Shown: in pieces, positions 43,206 to 52,350 of the stretch
Numbering within the stretch: position 1 is the first letter of the stretch
How the letters are laid out: the number at the start of each line of letters is the position of its first letter
Assembly: GCF_026652115.1 (NCBI RefSeq)
Contig: NZ_JAPPSQ010000011.1
Span: 102,358 to 166,357, forward strand
DNA length: 64,000 nt
Source of the DNA: Algoriphagus sp. PAP.12
GTDB taxonomy: Bacteria > Bacteroidota > Bacteroidia > Cytophagales > Cyclobacteriaceae
Direction of reading: 5' to 3'
The notes under the pieces: generated by a model
The model's database searches: none
What the model was told of the DNA's origin: nothing
The model's input: only the letters and a program-made list of their open reading frames with translations
Program-made: the position numbers and the translations under genes

Positions 43206-45128
43206 ATGCGAAATCTTCTCTATTTGGCAGTAGCTATACTCTTTTTTCAATGTCAAAAAGAAACTGAATCCCCTGAGGCTTCTACTTTGGAAGCTCAGAG
43301 TTTTTCTGATATAAAAATTACAGATTCTTTTTGGCGTCCCAAATTGGAAAAAGTTGCAAATTCTGCACTTCCAGCTTCCATTTTCCAAACTGAGGAAAAT
43401 ACAGGGCGGATTCGGAATTTTGAAAAAGCAGCTCGAAAAGCAGGTGAGGAGCATGAAGGGATTTATTACGATGACAGTGATGTCTACAAAGCGTTGGAAG
43501 CGATCGCTTATTCATTGCAAAATATTCCCAATGCAGCGCTTGAGACTAAGGCCGATGAATGGATTTCCAAAATCGCCTCCGCTCAGGAGCCGGATGGCTA
43601 CATCAATACTTATTATTCATTGAAAGGTCTGGAGGGACGCTGGCAGGATATGGAAAAGCATGAGGCTTATTGTGCTGGACATTTGATGGAGGCAGGAGTA
43701 GCCTATTATCAAGCAACAGGAAAGGAGACGCTCTTGAATGTTGCTACAAAGATGGCAGATCATATCGATCAGGAGTTCCGACAAGCCAATAAACCTTGGG
43801 TTTCAGGTCATGAAGAAATTGAATTGGCTTTGGTGAAGCTCTACAAGGTGACTGGGGTTCAGAAGTATTTGGACTTGGCAGATTGGTTTTTGGATCAGCG
43901 GGGTAGAGGTTATGGAAAAGGAGCGATTTGGGATAAAGAGGAATGGGGTCCTGCCTATGCGCAGGACGCAGTGCCAGTAAAAGAGCAAAAGGAAATTACC
44001 GGGCATGCTGTGAGAGCCATGTATCTATATACCGGAGCGGCTGATGTGGCTGTGGCTAAAAAGGATACGGGATATATGCAGGCTATGAAAACTGTCTGGG
44101 AGGATGTGGTGTATAGAAATATGTATGTGACTGGTGGAATAGGCTCTTCAGGAAGTAATGAAGGCTTTTCAGTCGATTATGAACTACCAAATGAGCATGC
44201 ATACAGTGAAACATGTGCGTCTGTGGGTATGGTTTTTTGGAACCAGCGAATGAACTTGATCGAAGGACAAGCCCAATACATTGATGTGCTGGAAAGAAGC
44301 TTATATAATGCTGCTTTGGATGGATTGAGCCTGACAGGAGACCATTTTTTCTATGGAAATCCTTTGGCTTCAAGTGGTCAGCATAGCCGGAGAGAATGGT
44401 TCGGAACTGCTTGTTGTCCTTCCAATATTTCGCGATTGGTAGCCTCAGTTGGTGATTATATTTATGCGAAAAACAATACCGGGATTTGGGTCAATCTATT
44501 TATCGGAAATCAGACTTCATTCAATTTGGGGGGAGTAAATATCCCTGTGGAAATGAAAACCAATTTCCCTTGGGATGGAGAGGTTTCGATTGAGCTTTCT
44601 CCCGAAAAAAACAAAGAGTTTGGGGTGCATTTGAGGATTCCGGGTTGGTTGAGAGAAGAGCCAGTTCCTGGAGAGCTTTACTCATTTGTGTCCAATGAAG
44701 AGGATCAGTTTTCTATTTTAGTAAATGGAGAAAAAGCGATTTACACCATTGAAAATGGCTACGCTTTGATTCAAAGAGAATGGAAAAAGGGAGATAAAAT
44801 CACCTATTCTATGCCTTTGGAAGTGCGAGAATTGAAATCTAGGCCGGAAGTCTTGGCCAACACCAACCGAATAGCCATTCAAAGAGGCCCTTTGGTTTAT
44901 TGTGTGGAGGGTGCGGATAATGCTGGTAAAGTATTAGATATGGAAATAGCATCCAATGCTGGTTTCCTAGTAAAGGATTATGAGGTGTTGGATGAGAATG
45001 TGAAAGCAATCGAGTTTTCTGCTTTTGAAAATGGAAGTGAAATGAAGGCCTTGGCTATTCCATATTACACTTGGGCAAACAGAGGCCAAAATGAAATGGA
45101 AGTTTGGATAAAAAAGGCTGAAAAGTAA
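43206..45128 (+). CDS. GH127-family beta-L-arabinofuranosidase-like lipoprotein (DUF1680)
   Basis: This 640-residue lipoprotein has a lipobox near FFQCQK (C16). The (alpha/alpha)6 barrel carries FWRPKLEKV, DSDVYKALEAIAY and GHAVRAMYLYTG. The GH127 zinc and nucleophile cluster is seen in HAYSETCASVGM (Glu and Cys, about residue 335) and FGTACCPSNISRL (about 397-409), in which the cysteine acts as the nucleophile in characterised members. It is divergent from the oxidation operon, with about 170 bases between the two start codons. It would release L-arabinofuranose or a related sugar from glycans. Confidence 0.88.
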   Translation: MRNLLYLAVAILFFQCQKETESPEASTLEAQSFSDIKITDSFWRPKLEKVANSALPASIFQTEENTGRIRNFEKAARKAGEEHEGIYYDDSDVYKALEAIAYSLQNIPNAALETKADEWISKIASAQEPDGYINTYYSLKGLEGRWQDMEKHEAYCAGHLMEAGVAYYQATGKETLLNVATKMADHIDQEFRQANKPWVSGHEEIELALVKLYKVTGVQKYLDLADWFLDQRGRGYGKGAIWDKEEWGPAYAQDAVPVKEQKEITGHAVRAMYLYTGAADVAVAKKDTGYMQAMKTVWEDVVYRNMYVTGGIGSSGSNEGFSVDYELPNEHAYSETCASVGMVFWNQRMNLIEGQAQYIDVLERSLYNAALDGLSLTGDHFFYGNPLASSGQHSRREWFGTACCPSNISRLVASVGDYIYAKNNTGIWVNLFIGNQTSFNLGGVNIPVEMKTNFPWDGEVSIELSPEKNKEFGVHLRIPGWLREEPVPGELYSFVSNEEDQFSILVNGEKAIYTIENGYALIQREWKKGDKITYSMPLEVRELKSRPEVLANTNRIAIQRGPLVYCVEGADNAGKVLDMEIASNAGFLVKDYEVLDENVKAIEFSAFENGSEMKALAIPYYTWANRGQNEMEVWIKKAEK

Positions 45129-45157
45129 AAAACCTCAAAGCAATGCCTTGAGGTTTC
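45129..45157. terminator. Bidirectional terminator between the GH127 and PEGA genes
   Basis: AAACCTCAA (45130-45138) and TTGAGGTTT (45148-45156) pair perfectly around a 9-base loop directly after the GH127 stop. The convergent PEGA gene ends at 45181 on the other strand. Confidence 0.75.
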
Positions 45158-45180
45158 GGGTTGGTTGTTAGGTGGTTGTT

Positions 45181-46512
45181 TTATTGTAGTCTGGCCTGAA
45201 TTTCTTGGATCAAACCTTCATATTTCTTTAGGATTCTTGACCAATCCTGGAATTTCTCATCATCCTTGACAGTAACCTGATTTCTACCATCCAAGTAAGC
45301 TTCTTGGCTGATCAATTTTACGGCATAAGCCAATTGATCTGAATTCCCTCCGCTACTCACGATTACTCGCGTTCGAATGATGCTGGAAGCAAAATTTTCT
45401 ACTTGCCAGGAGGTAGTTAAATAACCTGTATTGTAGTCTACAGTTTCTAAAATATCAAAATACCTGGTAACAATGGAAGAAAGAATTCTCCAGGCTTCTT
45501 CAGAAGTATGGGCTGAATTTACTGGGACAGTAATTCTTACGTTTGCCAAATCTGAAGATACAGAGGAAGTATACGCCTCATCAACTGCCATTTCTATGAA
45601 GTCAGTTGTTGGCGGTTCCTGCATATTGGCTTGGTTGTAATAGTTCTTAGTGTATCGAACATAGCCATCTTTCATCACGCGTACTTCAACACTACCATTG
45701 GAAGGGACTTTCAAGTCGTAATTTCCAGTTCCTACAGTTTTCCCTCCGATTTCGATGATGGCATCACTTGGGTTAGTTGTGATTTTGACCAATCTATCAG
45801 AAAGGACTGCTTGCTCTCTTACCGGAGGCTCTGGATCGGTATCAGGCTTGTTACAAAATACTTTGGTGTATTCTACATACCCGTCTTTGTTGACAGTGAC
45901 AGTCACACAGTCTCCCAAAGGAACATTGACATCCTGATTTCCTTTTCCTAAAGAAACACCATTTGCCATGACATTTCCGTCTGCAGGAAGAACTTCCAAA
46001 CGAACTTGTCTATCCTTTAATTCAAAATAGTCTTTCGCAGGAGGAGTTTCTCGATCTGGAGAATTGTAATAGGTTTTTGTTTGGGGTGCAAAACCAGCTT
46101 TTTTTACCTCAACAGTGTGGAATCTGTCTTTTTCAATGACTAAATAGATGGCTTTTTTTCCAATACTTCTACCATCGACTAGGATATCAGCATCATAAGG
46201 TTCAGCAGAGATTTCTACTCTCCTAGCATCCAAAGAAACTCTTTGGTCCTTGTCCCATTTCAGGTCTTTGTTGTATTCCTTGACAACTGGCTGGAAACCT
46301 GGTTTTGTAACTTTGATTCTGTTTCTTGAGTTTTTGTCCAATTTGTACTCAATGGCACCAGTTCCTAATTCCTGTTTGTCGGAATCATCATAGTCATTAA
46401 GAAGGATAAATTTGGCGTCTGAGTGGTTTGCAGTGATTGTGAGTTTTTGGGCCTGAGCAGAAAAGACAAAAAGTCCCAGGACCAAAAAGGTCAGTAAAGA
46501 TTTAAAATACAT
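45181..46512 (-). CDS. Exported PEGA-domain repeat protein
   Basis: This is a 443-residue protein. The ATG at 46512 gives a good signal peptide (MYFKSLLTFLVLG to FSAQAQ); a TTG at 46542 would add 10 residues. At least three PEGA-type repeats follow, each with a small beta unit such as ISAEPYDADILVDGRSIGK, LEVLPADGNVMANGVSLGK and ITTNPSDAIIEIGGKTVGT, then GYVxYTKxYYN. The last 130 residues (ITVPVNSAHTSEEAWRIL to the end) are unrecognised. PEGA domains bind surface-layer or envelope structures. The gene stands alone. Confidence 0.8.
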   Translation of the reverse strand: MYFKSLLTFLVLGLFVFSAQAQKLTITANHSDAKFILLNDYDDSDKQELGTGAIEYKLDKNSRNRIKVTKPGFQPVVKEYNKDLKWDKDQRVSLDARRVEISAEPYDADILVDGRSIGKKAIYLVIEKDRFHTVEVKKAGFAPQTKTYYNSPDRETPPAKDYFELKDRQVRLEVLPADGNVMANGVSLGKGNQDVNVPLGDCVTVTVNKDGYVEYTKVFCNKPDTDPEPPVREQAVLSDRLVKITTNPSDAIIEIGGKTVGTGNYDLKVPSNGSVEVRVMKDGYVRYTKNYYNQANMQEPPTTDFIEMAVDEAYTSSVSSDLANVRITVPVNSAHTSEEAWRILSSIVTRYFDILETVDYNTGYLTTSWQVENFASSIIRTRVIVSSGGNSDQLAYAVKLISQEAYLDGRNQVTVKDDEKFQDWSRILKKYEGLIQEIQARLQ

Positions 46513-46605
46513 AGATATAAGGTTGGCGATTGATACCTGCAAATAATTGAATTCGCATTATTTATGCAACCAATTCTATGATTGATTTGTACAAAAAGAC
46601 CCCAG

Positions 46606-47676
46606 TTATCCCCAACTAATCTTTAAAAAGTTCAACCAATTTCCGTGCATTACCTTAGAAATATCAGAATCAGAATATCCTCTAGCTTTCAGAAGATCAG
46701 GGATTTTGGATAAATCTGAGATGCTTTCCAGGTCCCAAGGACATTGCTCACGGCCGAATGCGCCATCCAAATCCGAGCCAATTCCGATGTGATTTGCATT
46801 TCCAGCTATTTGACAGATATGATCTAAATGATCTAAAACAGTGGCAATTTTTACATCTCTTTCCTTTGGAGTTGATTTTCCTCTTTCCCAATTTGAGCTA
46901 AGCATCCAGGCGTCAAAAGCACCTCCGATAACTGCCCCTCTATCAATCAAAGCCTTGATCATTTCATCCGAAAATTGGCGATTGTGATTGACCAGAGAGC
47001 GGCAGTTGTTATGACTTGCCCAGACTGGTCCCTGATAAATATCCAATGCGTCCCAAAAAGCCAAATCGCACAAATGCGTAGCATCTAAAATAATACCCAA
47101 CTCATCCATTTTCTTGATGAGCTCCTTTCCTTTAGCATTGAGGGGAGCCGAGGCATCCGTTCCATGAGCATAGCGTCCCGGTCCATAATGAGCAGGCCCC
47201 AATGCTCGGAGACCACTTTCGTAGGCCTTATCCAAATAGTCTAGATTGACAATGGAGTCAGCTCCTTCCAGAGATAAAATAAATCCAACTGGTTTTGAAT
47301 GATTGTCCTGGCTATCGTTCCAAAGTGCCAAATGTTGCTCTAGGTCGGATCCATTTTTGATTTGAACCATCTCACCTTTTTCAGCCATAGCCTGATACCA
47401 AGCCAATTGCCCTTGAGTCTGTGCCCAGGCTTGCTCTGGTGAATGCCATCCGGGAAGGGGATTGTCAGGTGCTACATATCGGGCAATTTGAGTTGCAACC
47501 ACCAAACCGATGTTTCCTTTTCGAAGCTCTGGAAGTGAAACCACTGCCTTGGCTCTGTCAGGTTTGTCTGTCAAGCCTTCTTCTCTTACGTTGATTTCAG
47601 AGACTGGTAAAGTCAAATCTCTGTTCCACTCAAGCGCATTCATACTCAAGTCTAAATGGGCATCGATTGTAAACAT
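46606..47676 (-). CDS. Membrane dipeptidase family (peptidase M19)
   Basis: This 356-residue enzyme has the binuclear zinc site of M19: DAHLDLSMN (His, Asp, residue about 5-7), LSLEGADSI (Glu, about 131), ILDATHLCD (His, about 198) and WASHNNCRSL (His, about 220), then GIGSDLDGAFG (Asp, about 299). These enzymes cleave dipeptides, including those with D-residues. No signal peptide is visible, so it is probably cytoplasmic. It starts 2 bases after the methylase-like gene and shares an operon with it. Confidence 0.92.
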   Translation of the reverse strand: MFTIDAHLDLSMNALEWNRDLTLPVSEINVREEGLTDKPDRAKAVVSLPELRKGNIGLVVATQIARYVAPDNPLPGWHSPEQAWAQTQGQLAWYQAMAEKGEMVQIKNGSDLEQHLALWNDSQDNHSKPVGFILSLEGADSIVNLDYLDKAYESGLRALGPAHYGPGRYAHGTDASAPLNAKGKELIKKMDELGIILDATHLCDLAFWDALDIYQGPVWASHNNCRSLVNHNRQFSDEMIKALIDRGAVIGGAFDAWMLSSNWERGKSTPKERDVKIATVLDHLDHICQIAGNANHIGIGSDLDGAFGREQCPWDLESISDLSKIPDLLKARGYSDSDISKVMHGNWLNFLKISWG

Positions 47677-47678
47677 GG

Positions 47679-48389
47679 CTAAAAACTTTGGATGATAAAG
47701 ACGGTTGGAATTTTATGAAGATCGATGTTGGTTTTCTTCCATTCTTGGATTGTTTTGGTCTGGATCAGTTCATCTTTCGCAGTAATGTTTTTTGCAATGC
47801 AAAGTTTGGTTTGAGGGTTCAAGCTTTGGATTACATCCTGAAGCAATTGATTATTCCGAAAAGGAGTTTCCATGAAAATCTGAGCTCTTTTTTCTTTCAG
47901 AGATTCAGCTTCCAGTTTTCTCAATTCCTGCGCTCTTTCTTTTTTATCGATGGGGATGTATCCATGGAAGGCGAAAGACTGACCTGAAAAACCGGATCCC
48001 ATCAATGCCATAAACATGGAACTAGGGCCTGAAAGTGGTACAACTTGTATGCCTCTGGTATGCGCATGTGCCACAGCCAAAGCTCCCGGATCTGCAATTC
48101 CTGGACATCCCGCTTCTGAGATAATCCCTACATCAGCTCCTTTAAGTAGTGGCTGGATCAATCTATTGATTGCCTCAGGTGGGGTATTTTTGTCCAAAAT
48201 CTCCATGTGGACTTCCTCCAGGTTGACTCCCAGTTTCAGGCTGGAAATGTAACGTCTGGTAGTTCTCATATTTTCTACCAAGAAAATTTTGGTGTTTTTG
48301 ATAACCTCGCGAACCTGAGGAGTGATGACATCATCTGCAGTATTGTCTGCAAGGACATTGGGTATTAAGAAAAGCTTTCCTTGTGGCAT
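47679..48389 (-). CDS. RsmI-like SAM-dependent methyltransferase (tetrapyrrole methylase family)
   Basis: This 236-residue protein belongs to the RsmI/tetrapyrrole methylase superfamily. The N-terminus GKLFLIPNVLADNTADDVI corresponds to the RsmI strand 1, and GIISEAGCPGIADPG (near residue 90) with VVPLSGPSSMFMALMGSG is the SAM-binding and active-site core. It is shorter than RsmI (about 280 residues) and lacks the C-terminal part, so it is a paralog; the target nucleotide is unknown. It is the first gene of a two-gene operon with the M19 dipeptidase. Confidence 0.85.
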   Translation of the reverse strand: MPQGKLFLIPNVLADNTADDVITPQVREVIKNTKIFLVENMRTTRRYISSLKLGVNLEEVHMEILDKNTPPEAINRLIQPLLKGADVGIISEAGCPGIADPGALAVAHAHTRGIQVVPLSGPSSMFMALMGSGFSGQSFAFHGYIPIDKKERAQELRKLEAESLKEKRAQIFMETPFRNNQLLQDVIQSLNPQTKLCIAKNITAKDELIQTKTIQEWKKTNIDLHKIPTVFIIQSF

Positions 48390-48519
48390 ATTCCAAAAGT
48401 CGCAAGAATTTTAAGAAAGGTTAGAATATTTGGTTGATAAAAAATATTTAGTAGAATAATTTGGTAGTTTGATTTTTTTTTCTTCTTGAATGATCTTTAA
48501 TTATTTAACCTTAATTTTT

Positions 48520-49515
48520 ATGAAAAAGCAAATTTTAAAATTGGGAGTTTTTGTTCTTCCAGTAGTCTTTGGGTGGGGATGCATTTCTGGTTCTATAGAG
48601 GAAGAACCTAAAATCGAATCTATTGCCAATTTCAAAGTTATAGGCAAATCTTTAAGTTTTGATAGTTTTGAGTCCTATGAAAATTCAATCCAAAACCCTG
48701 AATCTATCACAAAGACCCCGTTCACTTCATTGGCACGCTTGGTCAGCAATGAAGAATTGAATGTTAATAAAAGGGTGCTTTCAGATGAACAAACCTTTGC
48801 TTTGAAAGAATATGAAAACTCTTTGATCTTGGATATTTTGGATGAAGACGGCATGGTGGTGATTGATGGAAAACTGTTTTATTTGGATTTTGTAAATAAA
48901 GTAGCACTCGTTACGTCAAATTTGGATCTTCGTGAATCGTTAAAAGATATTCAAAATGGTTCAGATGAAGTTTTTATCTTTTCTTTTGAAGATGATATCA
49001 TTGGACTTTTAGAAGAGGGTTCGACAGGAACTATAAGTTCATTAAGTCAATCTATTACAGAAAATAATAGAGTAAATGTTTTTGTTGGTGATAATTGTGA
49101 TTGGGATGAGTGTCGATATAATAATAATGTTGATGGTGATACTGGATATGAATACAGAGTTGAAGCTAAACATGTATACCAATCCTCAGGGATTTACTTT
49201 AAGCTTTTTTCTCAAGCAAAGCATATGAAAAGACAATCTCCTCCTATTTATAGCGCAGAAGATACAGATATTACAATTTCATGGGATTATTGGTATAAGA
49301 GTAAGAAAAACAGCATAGGAACAAGGTATGATATTGGAACAAGATCTAAATGGGATAATGTTTTTGAAATACAACACTATGCTTCTTCTAGAGGTTTAGA
49401 GAAATATCGTTTAGATAGTGAATTCTATGTAGAAGTTGGTGGAGATCATGGAAGTGGTATTGGAGGATTTACCTATTGGAGTTTTGAACTATTTAGAATA
49501 AGTAAAGGAATGTAA
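48520..49515 (+). CDS. Lipoprotein of unknown family
   Basis: This 331-residue lipoprotein starts at the ATG at 48520, which gives the signal MKKQILKLGVFVLPVVFGWG followed by the lipobox cysteine. The mature part is acidic in the first half. The second half is aromatic-rich and beta-like (VEAKHVYQSSGIYFKLFSQ, ISWDYWYKSKK, FTYWSFELFRIS), with a DNCDWDECR cysteine pair near residue 195. I recognise no domain. The stop is 3 bases before the GTG of a predicted outer-membrane barrel gene, so the two form an operon and possibly one surface complex. Codon use is AT-rich compared with neighbours. Confidence 0.6.
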   Translation: MKKQILKLGVFVLPVVFGWGCISGSIEEEPKIESIANFKVIGKSLSFDSFESYENSIQNPESITKTPFTSLARLVSNEELNVNKRVLSDEQTFALKEYENSLILDILDEDGMVVIDGKLFYLDFVNKVALVTSNLDLRESLKDIQNGSDEVFIFSFEDDIIGLLEEGSTGTISSLSQSITENNRVNVFVGDNCDWDECRYNNNVDGDTGYEYRVEAKHVYQSSGIYFKLFSQAKHMKRQSPPIYSAEDTDITISWDYWYKSKKNSIGTRYDIGTRSKWDNVFEIQHYASSRGLEKYRLDSEFYVEVGGDHGSGIGGFTYWSFELFRISKGM

Positions 49516-49518
49516 TAA

Positions 49519-50232
49519 GTGAAAAAGTTAATAATTGTCATATTTCTATTGGTTGGTCTTGTGCCTACTATTTACTCTCAAACATCAACCAGTCTTTCAT
49601 TTGGTGTCCCAAAAATATTTTGGGACTACAGTGGAAACATAGATGGGTTGAGAACTGTAAACCGAAATGGTTGGTCAATAAATCTATCTCATGAAAAACT
49701 GAATGAAAAAGGTCTTATTCTAGGGATGGAACTAGGCGTAAATAAATACACGAATAGGTTCCAGTTTGGTAGAGTTAGTTATGGAATTAAAGAAATCCAT
49801 CACTTTTCAATTTTGCCTTTTATTGGATTTAGGCATTTAATAAAAGGAAGTAGGATAGGGGTAAAAGGGAAAATGGCTTTTGGAATTGGATGGAATAATC
49901 AGGATAATTTAGAATACCTAGATGATCATGCATTTCAAGCTAGTAGAACCGCTTATAATGAACCTCTCTATGATATTACCTTCTCAGGAACCCAAACAGT
50001 CAACCATCGGATCTTTCCTATACTAAAGCCCAATCTGGAATTGCACTATGCGGTTGGAAAAAGTTCTTCCATCTTTATTAGAGGAGTGCTAGGTTTTACC
50101 TTTATCAAAGATGTGATCGAAAGGGATTTTCCGGAGGTGATTTACGAAGGAGAAACCTACCATGCGAATCACACCACGAGTCTGAGTTATTCGAGCTTGG
50201 AGTTGGGCTATTCGATCCGATGGAGGAATTAA
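49519..50232 (+). CDS. Predicted small outer-membrane barrel protein
   Basis: This 237-residue protein starts at GTG 49519. The signal peptide ends in TIYSQ and the rest has alternating hydrophobic residues with strand-like repeats (WSINLSHEKL, LGMELGVNKY, IGVKGKMAFGIGWN) and a C-terminal strand ending YSIRWRN, all typical of an 8- to 10-stranded outer-membrane barrel. It directly follows an unknown lipoprotein gene and ends at a strong terminator. No family name is assigned. Confidence 0.65.
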   Translation: MKKLIIVIFLLVGLVPTIYSQTSTSLSFGVPKIFWDYSGNIDGLRTVNRNGWSINLSHEKLNEKGLILGMELGVNKYTNRFQFGRVSYGIKEIHHFSILPFIGFRHLIKGSRIGVKGKMAFGIGWNNQDNLEYLDDHAFQASRTAYNEPLYDITFSGTQTVNHRIFPILKPNLELHYAVGKSSSIFIRGVLGFTFIKDVIERDFPEVIYEGETYHANHTTSLSYSSLELGYSIRWRN

Positions 50233-50258
50233 AAAAGGGCTTTCAAAAGCCCTTTTTT
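50231..50258. terminator. Bidirectional terminator between the barrel gene and the DinB gene
   Basis: AAAAAAGGGCTTT and AAAGCCCTTTTTT form a long stem with a minimal loop, beginning within the stop of the + strand barrel gene. The convergent DinB gene ends at 50257. It has A/T runs on both sides. Confidence 0.88.
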
Positions 50259-50703
50259 AATTTTCGTGCTTTCTGCCCTTTTTCATAATAGCAGAAATCT
50301 GTCCTGAATGATGAAAGTGATGAAAGAGGATGTGAGAGAATAAGCGGAATCGGCTCACCTCACCAAAGAATGGAGTGAAAATAATTCCTTTCCAGTACTC
50401 CTCTTCAGCGCTTTCGATGAGATCCTTCAAGTTGGAAAATCCTCTTTTGATCAGTCCCTTGCTTTCCTGAATATCCTTTCCCTGTCCATTGTCTTCAAAG
50501 CCCATCGTAGTGTTTTGGACATCAGTTGGGATTTCAAAAAAGGTCCCAAATAGATTGACTGTTTCAGCCATATGCAAGAGAATAAACCCAATGGAATTGG
50601 ACTCTGCATTCAATTTCCAATTCCAATGTTCATCCTGAACTTGTTGAAGATTTGAGCTGGTCAGTTCGGCCTGAACCAGCATCTCAAGCATGGCTTCTTT
50701 CAT
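50257..50703 (-). CDS. DinB-family four-helix metal-binding protein
   Basis: This 148-residue DinB/YfiT-type four-helix bundle has metal-binding histidines in LLHMAETVN (near residue 45) and SHILFHHFHHSGQ (near 127-139), the H...HxxxH pattern of the family. DinB-like proteins include thiol-dependent S-transferases; the substrate is unknown. It lies 15 bases downstream of the alpha/beta hydrolase gene on the same strand. Confidence 0.85.
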   Translation of the reverse strand: MKEAMLEMLVQAELTSSNLQQVQDEHWNWKLNAESNSIGFILLHMAETVNLFGTFFEIPTDVQNTTMGFEDNGQGKDIQESKGLIKRGFSNLKDLIESAEEEYWKGIIFTPFFGEVSRFRLFSHILFHHFHHSGQISAIMKKGRKHEN

Positions 50704-50718
50704 TAATTTGATTTTAGG

Positions 50719-51477
50719 TTATTTTAGAAATCTACGAATTTCTTGAATAACAGCAGCTGGCTGCTCCGCATGAAGCCAATGTCCTGCATTGGAGACAAAC
50801 TCAATTTCATAAGCAGGGAAGTGTTCATGGATATCTTCCAGATCACTTTGTTGGATGTAATTGGAATTACCTCCTGCAAGGAATAGCGTAGGACCTTCGT
50901 ATTTATCGCCTTCGTCTAGAGATTTACCAACCTCTTCTATTTTTTCAGTAATCACTGGTAGGTTGATTTTCCAAACAAAACCATTGCTGTCACGGCTGAG
51001 ACTTTTGAGAAGAAATTGGCGAATTCCAATCTCAGAAATGTATTGTGCCAATTGATCATCCGCATCTTTTCTGGATTTGATTTGATCCAATTTGATAGAA
51101 TTCAGTCCCGCTAGGATCGTTTGGTGATGGATTGGATAATATCTTGGAGCAATGTCAGCCACGATCAATTTTTCGACTCTTTCCGGATGCTCAACAGCGA
51201 ATTTCATGGCAGTTTTTCCTCCCATGGAATGGCCCATCAGGTAGAATTTTCTCATTCCTTCCGAATCGACAAGCTCCAATAAATCTTCAACCATGGCATC
51301 ATAATTCCAAACATCTGAATGTGGTGAATCCCCATGATTTCGTTGATCGACTAGATAAAGGGTATAATTCTTTTCAAGCTCTTTGGCGATAGAAAACCAG
51401 TTGTCTGCAGACCCAAAAAGGCCATGAAGTATAATTAAAGGACTACCGCTTCCGGTTTTTTTAAAGTTTAATTGCAT
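50719..51477 (-). CDS. Alpha/beta hydrolase (YbfF-type esterase-like)
   Basis: This 252-residue protein starts at ATG 51477; a longer frame to 51513 adds 12 unlikely residues. The alpha/beta hydrolase core has the oxyanion segment LHGLFGSADNW, the nucleophile GHSMGGKTAM (Ser near residue 90), an Asp near 205, and the catalytic His in NAGHWLHAEQP (near 233). The order and length fit YbfF-type short-chain acyl esterases. It is followed by the DinB gene. Confidence 0.87.
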   Translation of the reverse strand: MQLNFKKTGSGSPLIILHGLFGSADNWFSIAKELEKNYTLYLVDQRNHGDSPHSDVWNYDAMVEDLLELVDSEGMRKFYLMGHSMGGKTAMKFAVEHPERVEKLIVADIAPRYYPIHHQTILAGLNSIKLDQIKSRKDADDQLAQYISEIGIRQFLLKSLSRDSNGFVWKINLPVITEKIEEVGKSLDEGDKYEGPTLFLAGGNSNYIQQSDLEDIHEHFPAYEIEFVSNAGHWLHAEQPAAVIQEIRRFLK

Positions 51478-51573
51478 GTTATTGTTGTCTACAGTCCATG
51501 GTCCATAGACCACTGAAGGAAAAGATAAATCTTTTAGTTCAAAACGAATTTTTACGAGCTTAGATATAGGAAA

Positions 51574-52290
51574 TTAAAACTCCAACCTTCTTCTATACAT
51601 CTGGATAGTGTTTTCCAAACCATAATATAAAGCATCGCAAATCAAGGCATGGCCGATGGACACCTCATCCAAAAATGGAATGCTATGCTTTAAAAATGCC
51701 AGGTTCTCCAAATCCAAATCATGTCCTGCATTCAAACCTAAACCCAATTCTTTGGCCAAATTGGCCACTTCCACGTAGGGTTTAACGGCTTTTTCACGAT
51801 CTGCATGAAATTGGGAAGCATAAGGCTCTGTATAAAGTTCTACTCGGTCTGTTCCAGTTTCCTTGGCTGGTTCGAAATACTTGGTTTCAGGATTGATGAA
51901 AATAGATACACGGCAACCAGATTCTTTTAGTTCCGCCACAATATCCTTCAACATGCTTTGGTGAGCGATGGTATCCCAACCTGTATTGGAAGTGATCGCT
52001 TCAGGTGGATCTGGGACCAAAGTAGCCTGAGCAGGCTTGACCAATTTTACCATCTCCATATAGCGTTTGTCAGGATACCCTTCGATGTTGAATTCAGTTG
52101 TCACCACCTTCGAAAGATCCATTACATCTTGGTATCGGATATGTCTTTCATCAGGACGAGGGTGAACGGTTATTCCTTGTGCGCCGAATCTTTCAGCATC
52201 CAATGCCACCTGTACCAGATTGGGATTGTTTGCTCCCCTTGCATTTCTGATAGTGGCGATTTTGTTAATATTTACGCTTAGCTTAGTCAT
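51574..52290 (-). CDS. pdxJ: Pyridoxine 5'-phosphate synthase
   Basis: This 238-residue PdxJ condenses 1-deoxyxylulose-5-phosphate and 3-amino-2-oxopropyl phosphate in vitamin B6 synthesis. Characteristic segments are LSVNINKIATIRNARG, ITVHPRPDERHI (residues about 41-52), FNIEGYPD, LGLNAGHDLDL and VSIGHALI. The length matches the family. The gene is divergent from the yqeY-cvpA-amidotransferase operon with 60 bases between the starts. Confidence 0.96.
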   Translation of the reverse strand: MTKLSVNINKIATIRNARGANNPNLVQVALDAERFGAQGITVHPRPDERHIRYQDVMDLSKVVTTEFNIEGYPDKRYMEMVKLVKPAQATLVPDPPEAITSNTGWDTIAHQSMLKDIVAELKESGCRVSIFINPETKYFEPAKETGTDRVELYTEPYASQFHADREKAVKPYVEVANLAKELGLGLNAGHDLDLENLAFLKHSIPFLDEVSIGHALICDALYYGLENTIQMYRRRLEF

Positions 52291-52306
52291 AAATGAGTCA
52301 AAAAGG

Positions 52307-52314
52307 TATTTTTG
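52307..52314 (+). promoter_or_regulatory. -7 box upstream of yqeY
   Basis: TATTTTTG matches the Bacteroidota TAnnTTTG consensus 37 bases upstream of the yqeY ATG. No convincing -33 TTG is seen at the usual spacing. A true AGGAG ribosome-binding site, uncommon in this phylum, lies at 52344-52348 just before that ATG. Confidence 0.5.
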
Positions 52315-52350
52315 TCAAAATAACAATCGTATAACACAAACTTAGGAGTA

